From Cryptomeria japonica (Eukaryota; Streptophyta; Pinopsida; Cupressales; Cupressaceae), in NCBI RefSeq assembly GCF_030272615.1, contig NC_081407.1:264170574-264234573 (forward strand): 64,000 nt of DNA. The letters run 5' to 3'. The notes under the pieces were generated by a model that made no database searches, was not told the DNA's origin, and saw only the letters and a program-made list of their open reading frames with translations. Positions 1-12,209 of the stretch are shown here, piece after piece (position 1 is the first letter of the stretch; the number at the start of each line of letters is the position of its first letter). The position numbers and the translations under genes are program-made.

Positions 1-2
1 TA

Positions 3-287
3 CAACAGCTCATGGCTCAACAATTGGAACTAAGGAATGAAGAGCACAAGATAAGGATGGACATAATGACTCTTCAGACATTATTCATTCCTAATCTTTC
101 ATCCATCCAAGAACAGATCAACAAGGCTACCTCCCTATCCACTCAACAAGAGGGAAGCACCTTAGATGGACTAATTTCACTATTAGTTGACAATATAGCT
201 CATAATTCACTCATGGACAGTGTCAAGGATGCCCTCTCTACCGCTCTCACCGATGCAAGGACAAAGTACAAATCCATTTTTGACTAG
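3..287 (+). pseudogene. C-terminal end of the second ORF of element G (partial)
   Basis: This reading frame is open from the window edge to a TAG at 285-287. The visible about 94 residues are hydrophilic, helix-prone and rich in Leu, Ile, Gln and Ser, without catalytic motifs. It ends in KSIFD immediately before the purine-rich tract. Element F has KSIFD close to the end of its second ORF at the same position relative to the 3' LTR, so I take this as the same protein type. No stop interrupts the visible part, so it may be intact, but the start lies outside the window. It does not resemble copia RNase H, which normally sits in this position. Confidence 0.5.
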
Positions 288-662
288 TTGCCACCACTAA
301 CTGATAACTAAATTTTGATGTTTGTCAAAAAGGGGGAGTGAGTATAGCATCAAAGTATCAAAGGAGGAGTGTAGTATACAGGGGGAGTATACCGAGCAGA
401 ACAGAGTATTCATATGCATAGTTAATTTTGACAGAAGAGTAGTGAACCGAGCAGTTAATACAAAACATTGATCACCGAGCATGCAAAATGCAAAATCAAA
501 ATTTTGTACAGTATATTGATAAGGGGAGTATATCTAAATATACTATTTCATTGACTAATGTAAATACTGTCTGTCTAGTCAAATTTTGTAAGTATATGGA
601 TTTTTGTTATGACTTTGAAAGTAATTTTGTCAAACATCTCAACTAATGTCAAAAGGGGAGAT
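288..662 (+). other. 3' untranslated region of G with several polypurine-like tracts
   Basis: No coding sequence. Purine tracts of the form AGGGGGAG or AAGGGGAG recur near 329, 361, 379, 521 and 650. The last one, touching the LTR at 663, is the expected plus-strand primer (polypurine tract). CCGAGC also recurs here (392, 447, 475) and again within the LTR. Confidence 0.7.
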
Positions 663-1854
663 TGTTACTACTTATTAAGTTGCCATTAGTTTTATATCCA
701 AAGTCATTCTATACACTCTAGTCGGTTACTACTACTGAAACATTTAGTCGATATGCATAGAACATTCGATTATAGAAGAAAGTATTCACAGAGCCCAGTA
801 TACACCGAGCTATCTATCGAGTAACATTTTATGTCTACCGAGCAGCAATAATGATACACCAAGTTGATATACACCAAGTGAAACATGTTACCAAATTCAT
901 TGAACCTAGACACACTTGTGGAAACGTGTTACAAGATCGAGGAACAAAGAACCGTTATCACATTGGAAATTGCACTTAAGGATTGTGTATGATTTTGAGG
1001 TCATCTATCCAATGAAATATTTTGTATGGTTATTCATTCGATAAATCATGTTTGTAAGATCGAAGCAATGAACCAGATCACTGACATAAGAGATCTATTT
1101 ATACAACATGGATTGAGATCAGATAAGAAGTGACAATAAGAGATATAGAGATGTATGAAGCAAGAGATGTGTGATACATAAGAAAGCATTGAGTGTTATG
1201 ACTGTTACAGAGACATAGAGGTCACCGAGAAGGATTTCAGAGAACAGTCAAAGAATAGAGTAAATAGAAGGGTTTACTGAGTTACTTTATGGGTTACCAA
1301 GGTATGCTATAAGCAAGGTAATCTCATTTTGAGCACATAGAATCTGCTATAACATTTCAGATGTAAAGTTGCAGATATTTGTAAAGATTTTATTGTAATA
1401 TTTTGAAGTTGTAAGAGAAACCTTTAATAGGGTAAAAGACTCTAACAAAGTCTATAAATTGTAAAGCCTTTAACTAGGTACAACATTTAGAATAAGTGTT
1501 GTAAAATCCTTTAGCAAGGTAGATCTAAAGATCTTGATACTCCTAATAGGGTAAGCTATTAGAAATAGCTAAACATGTAGCTCTAACCGAGCACTCTTTA
1601 TTATTGCAGTAGTGAAGTTGTGGGTGCCATCCCCACCGCAGTTTTTCTCTCTAACCAAGAGTTTTTGCGTAACCAAAATATATGTGTTATGGAGTGAATC
1701 ATGTATGATTGTTATTCATTTGTTTTAGCTTTATGTTATGTTACAGCAGTTTTTGGTTTAAGCATAACAGTGAAGATATTGTTGATAAAAGGTTTTGAAG
1801 TACTTATTCACCCCTCCCCTCTCAGTATATTAGCTTTCCATATTGGGCCTAACA
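663..1854 (+). repeat. 3' LTR of element G
   Basis: A 1192-bp LTR running from TGTTAC to CTAACA. A TATA-like box (TATTTATAC) lies at 1095-1103. Near the 3' end is the C-rich block at 1807-1820 followed by TCAGTAT, as in the LTR ends of E and F. The left boundary is set by the adjacent polypurine tract and the right by the terminal CA, since no second LTR is available for comparison. Confidence 0.75.
1095..1103 (+). promoter_or_regulatory. Putative TATA box in the LTR of G
   Basis: TATTTATAC about 430 bp into the LTR, at a plausible U3/R position. Sequence match only. Confidence 0.35.
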
Positions 1855-3283
1855 TTATGATTAAGAGTTTGTGTTATTAAGAAAGATAGTGTTTCTTATT
1901 AAAGATGTTTATGTGATTTGATATAAGGTAATGGAATTTAGTTATTTTTCATGTGATTAACTTAGTGATCTTCACACCAACATCACTATCCACATCACCA
2001 ACATCAATATCCACATCACCAGCATCAATGTCCACATCACATCTAGGTTCCATTTAACTATTCTTATCAGTATTTCTTTCAAGTTTTCCATTTTGTTTCT
2101 ATTTTGTTTTGTATTTGGTTTGTATTTTGTTTGCATTTGGTTTTTACATGGAACCTCCTATATCTCCTTGTAAATTTTAAAGCATATTGATCTCTTCTAG
2201 TTTTATTATGCCTTACACACTATAAATCCTTTTTTTTTATGCACATTGTTAAATGTATAATCACTTTTCATCAATGCATTTAAGGGTGTATTGCTTTTTT
2301 ATTATCACAATTTCAATATGTTGTATAATATAAACATGCAGCCATAAAAATGTACTGAGATGTTAAAATAGCAACCTAAACATGTTTTCTAATTAAAAAT
2401 ACATGAATGTCATTATCAGATATTACATAACATATCATATTTTGAAATCAAATCTTGTTTAGTTGTGTGAATAAAGCATCATAAATATTACTAGTTATAA
2501 TAACATGAAACCATGAAAGAGAGATTTTAATGCAAGCCTAAAGACCACTATATTATGTTAATAACACCATGTTGATTTATCACAACCAATCACAAGAAAA
2601 ATAATCATGTATTAGATGTTTTCCTTAGGTCTCAACTAAGAGACAAGGACTACTACCAAGCATTCTTCATTTTTTCTATTATTAACATAATGTTTATCGT
2701 CTATCCTCTAATATATTATTAATCAAAACTGTGATCATAGAAGTTGATTAAATGATTTAACTAATACCTTCTTTAAAATTATTGTATTTATGAGGTGTAT
2801 ATTTGTTCTTTTACTCTATCACCACCTAAAATATATATAAAATCATGCACAAAACTAAATATAGTGTAGTATTTCTTGTACTGAACTTCAAATCACATGT
2901 ATGCTAAAATATATGTCACTAAATATAGTCTATACATGGTTATCTTTAATTATAGATGAATGTAGTTCTATAAATCCATTCAATCTCTATAGAGAACTAG
3001 GTGTTATGTATGGCACATGCAAACAGCTACATTTTGACATTAACATTATCGAAATGTAATTATGTGTTCTCATATCAAAACATGAAAAACATAAAAGATA
3101 ACATTATAGAAAAATTATAAAATTAATAATAAAAATGTATCCAAAAAAGATAAAATATAAGAATGCTAAAACATGCACTAGCATATGCACCAAAATTTTT
3201 GTTCAAAATTCATTCTACCTGTATGTGAGGATGGATGCCAAACACTTCATCTCTAACTCTAATGCCCTAATATTTTTTAAATC
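1855..3283. other. AT-rich non-coding DNA between G and A
   Basis: No reading frame, LTR end or RNA gene was recognised. Apart from a 21-bp tandem repeat at 1978-2040 the sequence is AT-rich and unstructured. Its right border at 3284 is the abrupt truncation of element A's 3' LTR, so part of it may have been brought in by the event that removed that LTR end. Confidence 0.6.
1978..2040. repeat. 21-bp minisatellite, three copies
   Basis: Three consecutive 21-bp units (1978-1998, 1999-2019, 2020-2040) of the form CAACATCAATATCCACATCAC, differing at one to three positions. The period is a multiple of three, but no supported gene surrounds it. Confidence 0.85.
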
Positions 3284-5555
3284 ATAACACCAGATGTACG
3301 AGGAAAACCCAATGTCGGGAAAAACCTCGATGAGAATAGTTGCTGGAGTCTACTGCTCCAATCCACCCTCACAAAGAATAACAGTTACAATGAGTTTTAG
3401 GGCACCAACCCAAGGAGCACCAACCCCTGATATTTTGAGCACCAACTCAAGGAGCCCCAACTCCTGACTTTATGAGCTACAACTCAAAGGAGCACCTATC
3501 CCTGCTCTAAGCACCCACTCAGAGTTTACATTAAGTATAGATTCAATTACAAATTAGATACCTCGCTACAAATGAAATTTTGTAGCACTTTATTGGTTTT
3601 ATTTTGTCTTTCCTTTCTCTCTCTGCCCTCTTCACTTTGTTCTATTCTGATTTTCTTCAACAATGCTTTTTGTTTCTGCTATTAACTCTCTCTGCTCTTT
3701 CCTCTCTGTCTCTTTCTGATATAGGTTCTATATGTGTCTTCTACTCTGATCAGTTCCCTCCTCTACCTTTCTGACTTGACTCAACATGTTGCTGCTTCTT
3801 CTTGTCTTGGCTTTCTGCACTCTGATAACTAAACTTGGTTGCTCCTATATATTTGTCTTTGTTCAATATTTTTTCTTTCTTTATCACTCGACTACAACAC
3901 CTCACTCACTTCACATAGCAACAACAACAACTAGTGTAGTTGTTCCCTCTTTTTTTGTTTCCCACTCTATCTCAACAAGCTCAACTACCATAGTTGAATC
4001 ATATTAAGTGCCCTTTATTAACAACTTTGCATCAAGGAATGTTTTAAATTCCACTTGGAGTAATTCATTCTTGTCTTCGCATGAATTAGATTTGATTTTC
4101 CTTCTTGGATCGAGCACACACATTAAATGAATATTTTGTGTTTTATTCTTTTTGGTCTTTGTACAGTTCACCTTCTGCATTAGGTTTCTATCTTTAGTAA
4201 ACTTGATATGCTCAATGAATTTGATCCAATCATGGTAGATCATCTCAAGCCCATCAAAAACCTAAAAAAGATCCACCATTAATGTGCTCTTCATGTTCTT
4301 TCAACCTACCCTCCAAGGATCGACAACTACCTTATTAAATCGTCTTGCATCTTTGTAAGAACAAACATGCACATCAGATCTCCTGGTTGTCCACTTGGTT
4401 ACCACATGTCATCATATTCTACATCCAAATCACCTAGTCAAACATCACTCATCTGCCACATAGGTCTTTGTAGCTATCATGCTTATCGACCATTTTCCTT
4501 TCTGAGTTGTTGCCAAGAAATGGTGCAAAACAATTTTAAAAGAACTTTAAAACTCAGCCGTGGATGTTCCTCCATGCTAGCAAAATGGACAATCTAGAAT
4601 GGTCAATCTGACATTGACCTCCATGCTAGCAAGTGACACAGCTCTCGGCTAGTAGGAAGATTTCACGTCAGTCATGATTTTACAACTCAACACGGTGGGC
4701 CCACCTTCTAACACTGACCGCTTGATCACCCGATAGGGACACGTGGCAGCATTGTGTGATACTGTGAAGGTTAAATTCCCCTCATCTTCCATCACAAGTA
4801 ATAAGAGATGTCAGATATGCTTGGAATTTATCTTACTTGCTACGGTGACCATCAACCTTAACAACTTAACCACTGAGCGCATTTTTGATGCGATTAAGAC
4901 ATAGTCATCCGATTAACCCATGTGCAGAATTATGTACCTTTAGTAGCTTGAGCTATAACCAATTTTTGCTACCTTGTGACTAGGACTTAATAAAAATAAA
5001 TAGTCAAACTATAGGTCTGCAGAGGGGACATAAATTGAAGCACTGGACTTCTAGGAAAATAACACGGGCCCGACAAAAATATTAATGCCTAGGAAAAAAA
5101 TGACAAGGGGAACATGGCCCTGCATGACAACTAATGACCCTTGGAGTTAAGTGGAAAAAGGTAACACAAAAACATATTCATTTTAAGAGACTTAAGGGTT
5201 TTTGACATAGTCTTGTTTAAAATGCATAAACCCTAAGCCCTAGATATGAAGGTAATGACAGAGAACAAAGACCCAAACAGATGGTAAATAACAATGAATG
5301 TGTTTTCAATTTTTTGTCATGACATATATGTTAGAGATTCATTTTGTCTAACCCTGATCATCATGCAATCCTGATCATGTAGTTCTCTATATCTTGTTGG
5401 ATCACTTACTTTGCAACCTACAACATTTGGCTTCACTCTGCATCTAGCTAACATCAATCTGAACTCTCCACTGGTTGACTGGAACTCTGCAACCTCTGCA
5501 TCACTTGTTGACATCATGGCATCTCATGTTGACATCAATGACAATAATGCCAACA
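3284..5555 (-). repeat. 3' LTR of element A, U5 end truncated
   Basis: Matches the 5' LTR (57184-59606) from ATAACACCA at 3284 to the terminal ATGCCAACA at 5555, which is TGTTGGCAT on the element strand. The segment corresponding to 57184-57340 is missing on the left. The two LTRs differ by many substitutions and small indels, so the insertion is old. It contains the GGTTTTTCCC...GGGTTTTCC motif seen in the other LTRs of the window (here on the minus strand near 3305-3335). Confidence 0.9.
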
Positions 5556-5870
5556 ACGTCCCCCATTGGCATTGATGTCAACACATACAAGCTTCTCTTT
5601 ATCCCCCTTTTACAAGAATGGCAAAGAGACCTGCAACTTTTCATCACTCTCATCACTCATGGACTATCATGTGACTTCTGATAGAAGCATGAATAAATTT
5701 TCATCACTCTCATCTGTAGATTCCACTAGGTGAACCATTATTAAAATATAAAAAGTAGCATCAATATTTCTTACAAAAATTTAAGAAGTCCCCATCTAAT
5801 CATGAGGTTCAAGGATAAGAATGGTAAAGCAATAGACTCCCCCTTGAACCTGAGACTTCATAAAAATGAT
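5556..5870 (-). other. 3' untranslated region and polypurine tract of A
   Basis: Non-coding interval between the RNase H stop and the 3' LTR. On the element strand the purine tract AATGGGGGACGT touches the LTR start at 5555. The 13-nt block CATTGATGTCAAC at 5570-5582 is the exact reverse complement of 5528-5540 inside the LTR (see findings). Confidence 0.75.
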
Positions 5871-8800
5871 TTAAGTGCTGAAAGAAGGTGGAAAAACACC
5901 CAATTTTTGTCTCAGATATTCATAGCTATCTTTTGGCAGTGGCTTAGTGAAAATGTCAGCAACCTACTCACTTATGGAAATGTATTCAACTTTTACCTCC
6001 TTTTGTGCACCCTTTTCCCTTAGAAAATGATACTTATTTGCTATGTGTTTTGTCCTTGAGTGCATAAAAGGTTTCTTGGATATGTTGATTACACTTGAAT
6101 TATCACACATGATGGGAATAGGATCCAAAAACTCTACCTAAATGTCCTTTAAGGTCTATTTCATCCATAGGACTTGAGAACAACATGTGGCAACATCTAT
6201 ATACTCTGCTTCAGCTATGGATAGGGAGATAGAATCTTGCTTCTTGTTGTGCCCTGAAACCAACCTGTCACTAAGAATGTTCCACCATTGGTTCTCTTCC
6301 TATCATCTATGTAACCTTCCCAATCAACATCAATATATGCTTGCAAAGTGAAATCTCCTTTCTTTGGATACCGCAAGTCACAACTAAGTGTTCCTTGCAG
6401 ATATTTAAATATTCTTCTAACAACATTTACATGTGATTTCTTTGGAGCAACTTGAAATATTGCTACCATGCACACTACTTGCACAATATCTGGCCTTGAA
6501 GCTGTTAGGTATAGCAAACTACCAATCATGGACCTATACAAGGTCTGGTCAACACTAGGTGACTCATCATCTTTTCTCAACTTGCATCTTGTCACCATGG
6601 GAGTACTAACCATTTTGCAGTCTTCCATTTGAAACTTCTTCAATATATCTTTTGTATACTTGGTTTGTGATATAAATATGCCTTTATCTAACTGAGATAT
6701 TTTCAAATGAATAAAATATAACAACTCCCCAAGCATTGACATCTCAAACTCTAACTGCATCTGATTGGCAAACTCTTTGCATAAAATTTCCTTGTTGCCT
6801 CCAAAGATGATGTTATCTACATACACCACAACTATGATCATGTGATCTCCATCAACATTGACATAAAGGTTGCTATCAACATTTCCCTTTTTGGAACCCT
6901 GTCGAATCAAGTATTTATCCAACCTAGAATACCATGCTCTAGGTGCCTTCTTTAGACCATATAATGCTTTCTTCTGAGAGACCTCTTCTTCAAGATTTCC
7001 ATTCAATAATGTAGACTTGACATCCATTCGATATACTTTATATCCTTTATGGGCTGAGAATGCCAAGAATATTCCGGTTTCTTCAAGTCTTGCAACTAGT
7101 GCAAAGGTTTCTTCAAAATCTATGCCCTCTACCTGAGCATATCCCTTGCATACTATCCTTGCCTTGTTCTTTATTACCTTACCTTCTTCATTCATCTTGT
7201 TCCTACAAACCCATTTAGTTCCAATGATATTTTTGTCTATAGGTCTAGGAACCAATTCCCATGTCTTGTTCTTTTCTATCTGCTACAACTTTTCTTTCAT
7301 TGCATTTATCCATTTTTCACTCTTGTTGGCCTTATCATATGTCTTGGATTCCATTTCAGTCATAAGGCAGAAATTTACTTGCTCGTTGTTTCTTGCTCTC
7401 CTTGTTTGTACACCATCATTCTTGTTGCCAATAATCTAATCCTTAGGGTGATTATTTTGTACATATTTATTTGGGGCTTTGTTGGGTGATTCTTCTTCAT
7501 ATTCACTTTCAAATTGATCTTCATCTTCAACATATGGTGCTTCAGTTGGAATAATTGATTTTTTCCTTCCTTTATGCATATCTTCATCTACTTTCACATC
7601 TACACTCTCAATTACCTTATTTAGTCTTTTGTTTAAACACTTGTAGGCCTTTCTATGAGTAGAGTACCCCAAGAAGATTCCTTCATCACTTCTTGAATCA
7701 AAACTTCCTAGTCCATCTTCATCTCTTTTGATGAAGCACTTGCTACCAAACACCTTGAAATACTAGAATGATGGATTCCTATCATACCATAACTCATAAG
7801 GTGTCATTTTGTTGTTTACTCTTAATTGCACCCTATTTAGTGTATATACCGAAGTGTGGACTGCCTCTTTCCAATAAACATCAGGCAGATTTACTTCATT
7901 CAACATTGTTCTAACCATCTCCTTGACTATCCTATTTTTCCTTTCCACAACACCATTTTGTTGTGGTGTCCTAGGGATAGAATACTGTCTTTTGATTCCA
8001 TGTCTCTCACAGTAGTCTTCAAACTCATTTGATGTGAACTCACCTCCATGGTCTAATCTCAGACATTTCAACTTGTATCTTCTCTCCTTCTCAACCATCT
8101 TCCTGAAGATTTTGAATCTTCCATAGGCTTGTGGCTTATCTTGCAGGAAAGTGACCCATGTCATTCTTGAAAAATCATCTATAAGAAGCATGAAGTATCT
8201 TTCTCTATTTAGGGATTTTGTTCTTGTAGGTCCACACAAATCAGTATGGACCAGCTCAAGAGGTCTTGTAGTTGAGTATTCTTTAATTTTATAACTGACC
8301 TTTGTTTTCTTACCTCTTAGACACTCATCACAAAAGGTATTTGTTGGCTTAATAATTTGAGGTATGTGTCTTACATACCCTTTTTTTCTTACTTTGACAA
8401 GGCTGTCAAAATTGATGTGACCTAGTCTTTTATGCCATAGCCAACTCTCATCAACTTGTCCCATCATACATTGAGACTCAAAGCATTCCTTAAGGTTATA
8501 TACATTTCCATCTGTCCTTTTACCTTCTGCAACCAGCCTATCACTGCTCTCCTCTCTAATCTCATAGCCTTTGGAATCAAATCTAAATTTATATCCTTTG
8601 TCAAACATTTGACTCACACTTAACAGATTATGTTTCAGTCCTTCCACATAATAAATATCATGAGATTTCATCTTACCATCAATGTTTAATGTACCTTTTC
8701 CTTTTATCTTGATTTAAGAATTATCTCCAAACCTTACTGAGAAACCATTCTAGTCCTCTAACTTGATAAATTTCTTCTTATCTCTGGTCATGTGATTGGA

Positions 8801-9310
8801 GCAACCACTGTTTACTACCCATAAGTTTCTTCTTGCAGTATGTAGGATAGTTTGAACAATCAAACTTGCCTCAGCTTTGTCCTTTTCTTTTTCAACCCAA
8901 AATTTTTTTGATTCTTGCTTCTTCTCTACAGTTACATTTTGATCTGATTTTGCATTAGGTTTAGATGTTGACACTATCTTCTTTCTCTTAGTTGTCCTAA
9001 GATTACAATGTTTTGTAATGTGGCCCACATTGTGATAATGGTAGCATTTTATATTTACATTGAATGATGAGTTTGAAAATATATTGTAGGATAGAGATAC
9101 ATTTCTCCTAAATTCATAATTCCTATGACCATACTCATTACAATGATAGAAAACAACATCCATATCCCTAAGAGAAGCAAATTGATTTCTACTTTCAAAA
9201 CTAGGAGGAGACATATGCATAAGCCTACATTCTATAATTCTATGACCATAAGTATTACATTTATAGCAGTAGCCATGGAATTGAGGAACATACCAATCAT
9301 TATTGAAGTT
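5871..9310 (-). pseudogene. Element A: end of gag, protease, integrase, RT and RNase H (decayed)
   Basis: From 9220 to 6215 all segments share one frame, broken by a handful of stops. In order: zinc-knuckle remnants (CYKCNTYGHRIIEC near 9260, then two knuckles with lost cysteines), protease (WVVNSGCSNHM at about 8800, where the family usually has DSG, so the catalytic Asp is replaced by Asn), integrase (zinc-binding WHKRLGHINF and CDECLRGK; core with DLCGPT, RLDHGGEF and PQQNGVVERKN), RT (YVDN in place of YVDD at about 6810) and RNase H ending at 5871-5873 after one frameshift near 6215. A short deletion lies in the RT between EEEV and KKALYGL. The 9310 end is the insertion point of B; the rest of gag is at 55427-57120. 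Confidence 0.9.
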
Positions 9311-9315
9311 ATTTC
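9311..9315. repeat. Target site duplication of B, left copy (ATTTC)
   Basis: ATTTC directly before the 5' LTR of B. The identical ATTTC follows the 3' LTR at 55422-55426. It duplicates a site in the gag of element A. Confidence 0.93.
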
Positions 9316-10554
9316 TATTGACAATATGAAGGAATTGATTATGTGTTGCATTGATGTTTTGTCATTGATGTCAACACTAGCTGTTATGATTGGTTACCAG
9401 TAGACAGGTTTTGGTTATCAGTAGAAGAACTAGTGTTACTGGCAGAAGGGACTATCAGTTGGATACTACCGACAGGTTTGGATCAATGCAATATGTTTGG
9501 TTTGATGTTTCTAGAGTGTGTTTTGGTCAGTTGGTAATGACTTGATGATCAGATGCTATCATACACTCTAGTAAGCCTATACCCATAAGGGTTTAAGGTT
9601 TTACCGGTAGAGCTTTTATTGAGAATCTTTGATAGGATACATAAGTGGTGTTGGTGTGGCTTCTAGATGGAATTCAAGATGCAGAAGGTAATCTTTATTC
9701 ATGCTTCGATTTATTGGAGACATTTCTTTGGCATGGTGAATCTATTTGGGTTCAGGTTATGGACCAGTATCATGTTACGTGTTCTCTACATGTTACTGGG
9801 ATAATTTATGTATTGGTTAATGTTGTTTTGGTCTAAAGCCAACATGTCATCTCATTGTAATGTGGATGTATGTAATAATCTTATTGTAATATCTTTTAGG
9901 TGGCCGACCTAATTGGTTTAGGCCTTAGGGTTTGTATAAATTCATGTAAGATCTCATTGTAGATCATGTTTGTGATGGTCATGGTCATGGTCATGGAATG
10001 AAATATCATATGTGAAGAAGATTTGGTTGATCATAGGTGATCAAATTGGGTTTAGGTAAGAGGTCAATGGCCTCTGGTATTGAGCTTAATTGAGACTATA
10101 ATCAGGCATGGTAGATGCTATCACTGACAGTTCATTCTTCTAGATTGTTGTCCAATCATATTGAGGTGGTTATAACCTCTTTGTAGTCAGTGAGACTCCT
10201 TTGTAATGAGAAACACACCCTAGGCAACTTGCCTCCCTGCATGTGTAGGCCCCTTATTGTATCACATACTTTCTACAGAAGTATCATTTGACCGTGGGTA
10301 GGCTTCCCACTGTGGTTTTTCCCTTTACCAGGTTTTCTACGTACAAATCATGGTGTTATGTGGTATGGTTGCATTGTGTTGATTCTCTATTTCATTCTCA
10401 AGTTTTATTGCTTACCGGTATCTGTTTATGCTATTCTGGTATTAAATGTTTATGTGCTTCAGTTAAAGGTTATAAAGTGGTTTGGTTAATATAATCTATT
10501 GACAACTGATTCACCCCCTGCCCCCTTCTCATTTATCCACCGCTTATTCTAACT
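9316..10554 (+). repeat. 5' LTR of element B
   Basis: 1239 bp, homologous throughout to the 3' LTR (54224-55421, 1198 bp). The start reads TATTGACAATATG instead of TGTTGGCAATATG, two G-to-A changes, and the end TAACT instead of TAACA. A segment near 9636-9655 is absent from the 3' LTR. A TATA-like box is at 9934-9941. The block CCTCCCTGCATGTG near 10229 is shared with the LTRs of element E. Confidence 0.93.
9934..9941 (+). promoter_or_regulatory. Putative TATA box in the 5' LTR of B
   Basis: GTATAAAT after GGCCTTAGGGTTT; the same sequence is kept in the 3' LTR near 54812. The position fits the U3/R border. Sequence match only. Confidence 0.4.
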
Positions 10555-10568
10555 ATTGGTAATAGAGT
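10555..10568 (+). other. Primer-binding site of B (initiator tRNA-Met type, decayed)
   Basis: ATTGGTAATAGAGT directly after the 5' LTR. It differs at three positions from ATTGGTATCAGAGC, the plant initiator tRNA-Met primer site that is intact in element F. Confidence 0.8.
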
Positions 10569-10611
10569 TTTGGTCCTTTTTGTAGAAGCTTGACTACTTG
10601 AGGTAGATCCT

Positions 10612-11582
10612 ATGGCAGCTAATACTTCAAATCCATCGGCAACTATTTTCAGAAGAGAAATCCCTAAGCTTGATGGAACAAACTATGGGATATGGAAAAT
10701 CCAAATGGAGAATCATCTTAGATGTCTTGGCAAGGATATTTGAGAGATCACTGAGAAAGGATATACACCTTATGATCCGGCATCTGAGAATCCTGCTCCA
10801 ACAGACGTGGACAAAAATATTGAAAATGATTACAGAGCAAAAGAAGCCCTCTTGTGTGCACTCACTGATCAACAAATCATGGGATTGACTGATAAATCAT
10901 CTGCAAAGGTTATGTGGGAACTCTGAATGAAGGTGACCCTACTGTCAAAATTGCTAAACTTGATGGTTACCGAGTAAGAGATGAGAACTTGAAGATGGAA
11001 GATAATGAAAGAATTGCTACATTTATGGAAAGAGTAAATGAGATTGTCATGGGAATTCAATGTTGTGGAGGACCTCAAAGTGAAGATGAAATAGTTTCTA
11101 AAGTTTTGAGAACCCTACCACCGTCTTACAAGATGAAGGCTACTGCAATTAATAAATTGAGAACAATGGCAAACACTTCAGTTAACAGAGATATTCTGAT
11201 TGGGAAATTATCTGCTTTTGAGCTTGAAGAATTTGAACCTTCTGGAGCTGCAAAATCTGAACCTATTTTTCATGCATCATCATCTACCGACAAAAGTGAC
11301 TAGAAAGCCCTATATGCAAAAGAATTGGAAGATATGAGGAAAGAGGATGAATAATTTGAGCAAATTGAAGCCATGTTTGCTAGAAGAGTACCTAAAGGAC
11401 CGGCAAGAAGTAAGTATGAAGCAAAAGAACCTTTTAAATGTTTTGCATGTAATAAGATTGGTCATTTTGCATCTAGATGTCCTCAAAGGAATGCAAGATT
11501 TGAAGAAAGAGTTAAGAAATTAATTGAGCCTAATCAGAACAAATATAGATTCAAGAAAAACACTATGCTACATAGCGGATAA
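10612..11582 (+). pseudogene. Element B gag (decayed)
   Basis: Capsid/nucleocapsid precursor. The ATG at 10612 opens MAANTSNPS, followed by the typical copia Gag N-terminus (PKLDGTNYGIWKIQMENHL). A TGA near 10741 sits where related Gags have Trp. About 300 bp in, a frameshift near 10920 moves the frame, and the helical UBN2-like region continues in the second frame (MERVNEIVMGIQ, KVLRTLPPSYKMKA). Two more stops follow at about 11301 and 11352. The nucleocapsid knuckle CFACNKIGHFASRC is at about 11438-11480 with all C-C-H-C ligands present. The frame ends at 11580-11582. Confidence 0.9.
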
Positions 11583-12209
11583 GGAAGGAGTAAGTGATGA
11601 TTCAGAGAATAAACTGACATGAGACTCTGCTAGTGGATCCAGCAGTGGAAAGGAATGGGTGTTCTACGCTTTAAAGGAAGATGAACCAAAATCGATTATC
11701 AAGAATGAAGAAAAGGCCTTGGCATCAAAAGTTGAAGACAAGGATGAATGGGTAATTGATAGTGGATTCTTATATCATATTACAGGAGATAAAAGAAAAA
11801 ATTTCTCCCTGCAAGAATACAATGGTGGTCAAGTCAAATTTGGAGATGACAAAGCATGTATGATCAAAGGTAAAGGTATTATTTCTCTGGATGGCAAGCA
11901 TAATACTGATAATGTCTACTATGTAGAAGGTTTAAAGCATAATCTTTTAAGTGTTGGTCAATTGGTGGATAAGGGATTCCAACTTCAATTAAAAGATGAA
12001 AAATGCAAAATCATTAACAGAACTAGTTTAAAGATTGCAACCGATACTCAGACTAGAGATAATATCTTTCACTTGAACACCAGTGATAAAAGATATTTGA
12101 TTGCTCATATTGATGAGAGTTGGTTATGGCATAAGAGGTTGTGTCATGTTAAATTTGATTGTATTGTTAAGATCAATTCAACAAAGGCAGTTAGAGATAT
12201 ATCTAAGAT
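11583..12209 (+). pseudogene. Element B protease and integrase N-terminus (interrupted by C)
   Basis: The aspartic protease motif reads WVIDSGFLYHITGD at about 11750, keeping the DSG core, followed by GKGIISLDG and NVYYVEGLKHNLLSVGQ, all standard for copia proteases. The integrase zinc-binding region starts with WLWHKRLCHVKFD near 12120. The frame is cut at 12209 by element C and resumes at 19011 with the CQECQLGNK half of the zinc finger, so C landed inside the HHCC module. A stop lies upstream near 11620. Confidence 0.88.
12205..12209. repeat. Target site duplication of C, left copy (AAGAT)
   Basis: AAGAT before the left LTR of C; the matching copy is 19006-19010. Both belong to the integrase region of B. 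Confidence 0.93.

Larger units (their letters stand above)
1..1854 (+). mobile_element. Element G: 3' end of a plus-strand LTR retrotransposon
   Basis: Only the right end of this element lies in the window: the tail of a reading frame (to 287), a purine-rich 3' untranslated stretch (288-662) and a complete 3' LTR (663-1854). The LTR begins TGTTAC directly after the purine tract AAAAGGGGAGAT and ends in CTAACA. No second LTR is present, so length and target duplication cannot be determined. The organisation (reading frame, several GGGGGAG tracts, LTR with a C-rich 3' end) matches elements E and F, which suggests the same pol-less, two-ORF type. That classification is an inference from the 3' end only. 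Confidence 0.8.

Noticed and set aside
3786-4007. Plus-strand Leu/Phe/Ser-rich frame repeated in both A LTRs (also 57849-58067)
   Set aside because: Antisense to the element, in a pyrimidine-rich LTR segment, with no domain; its presence in both LTRs follows from LTR duplication.
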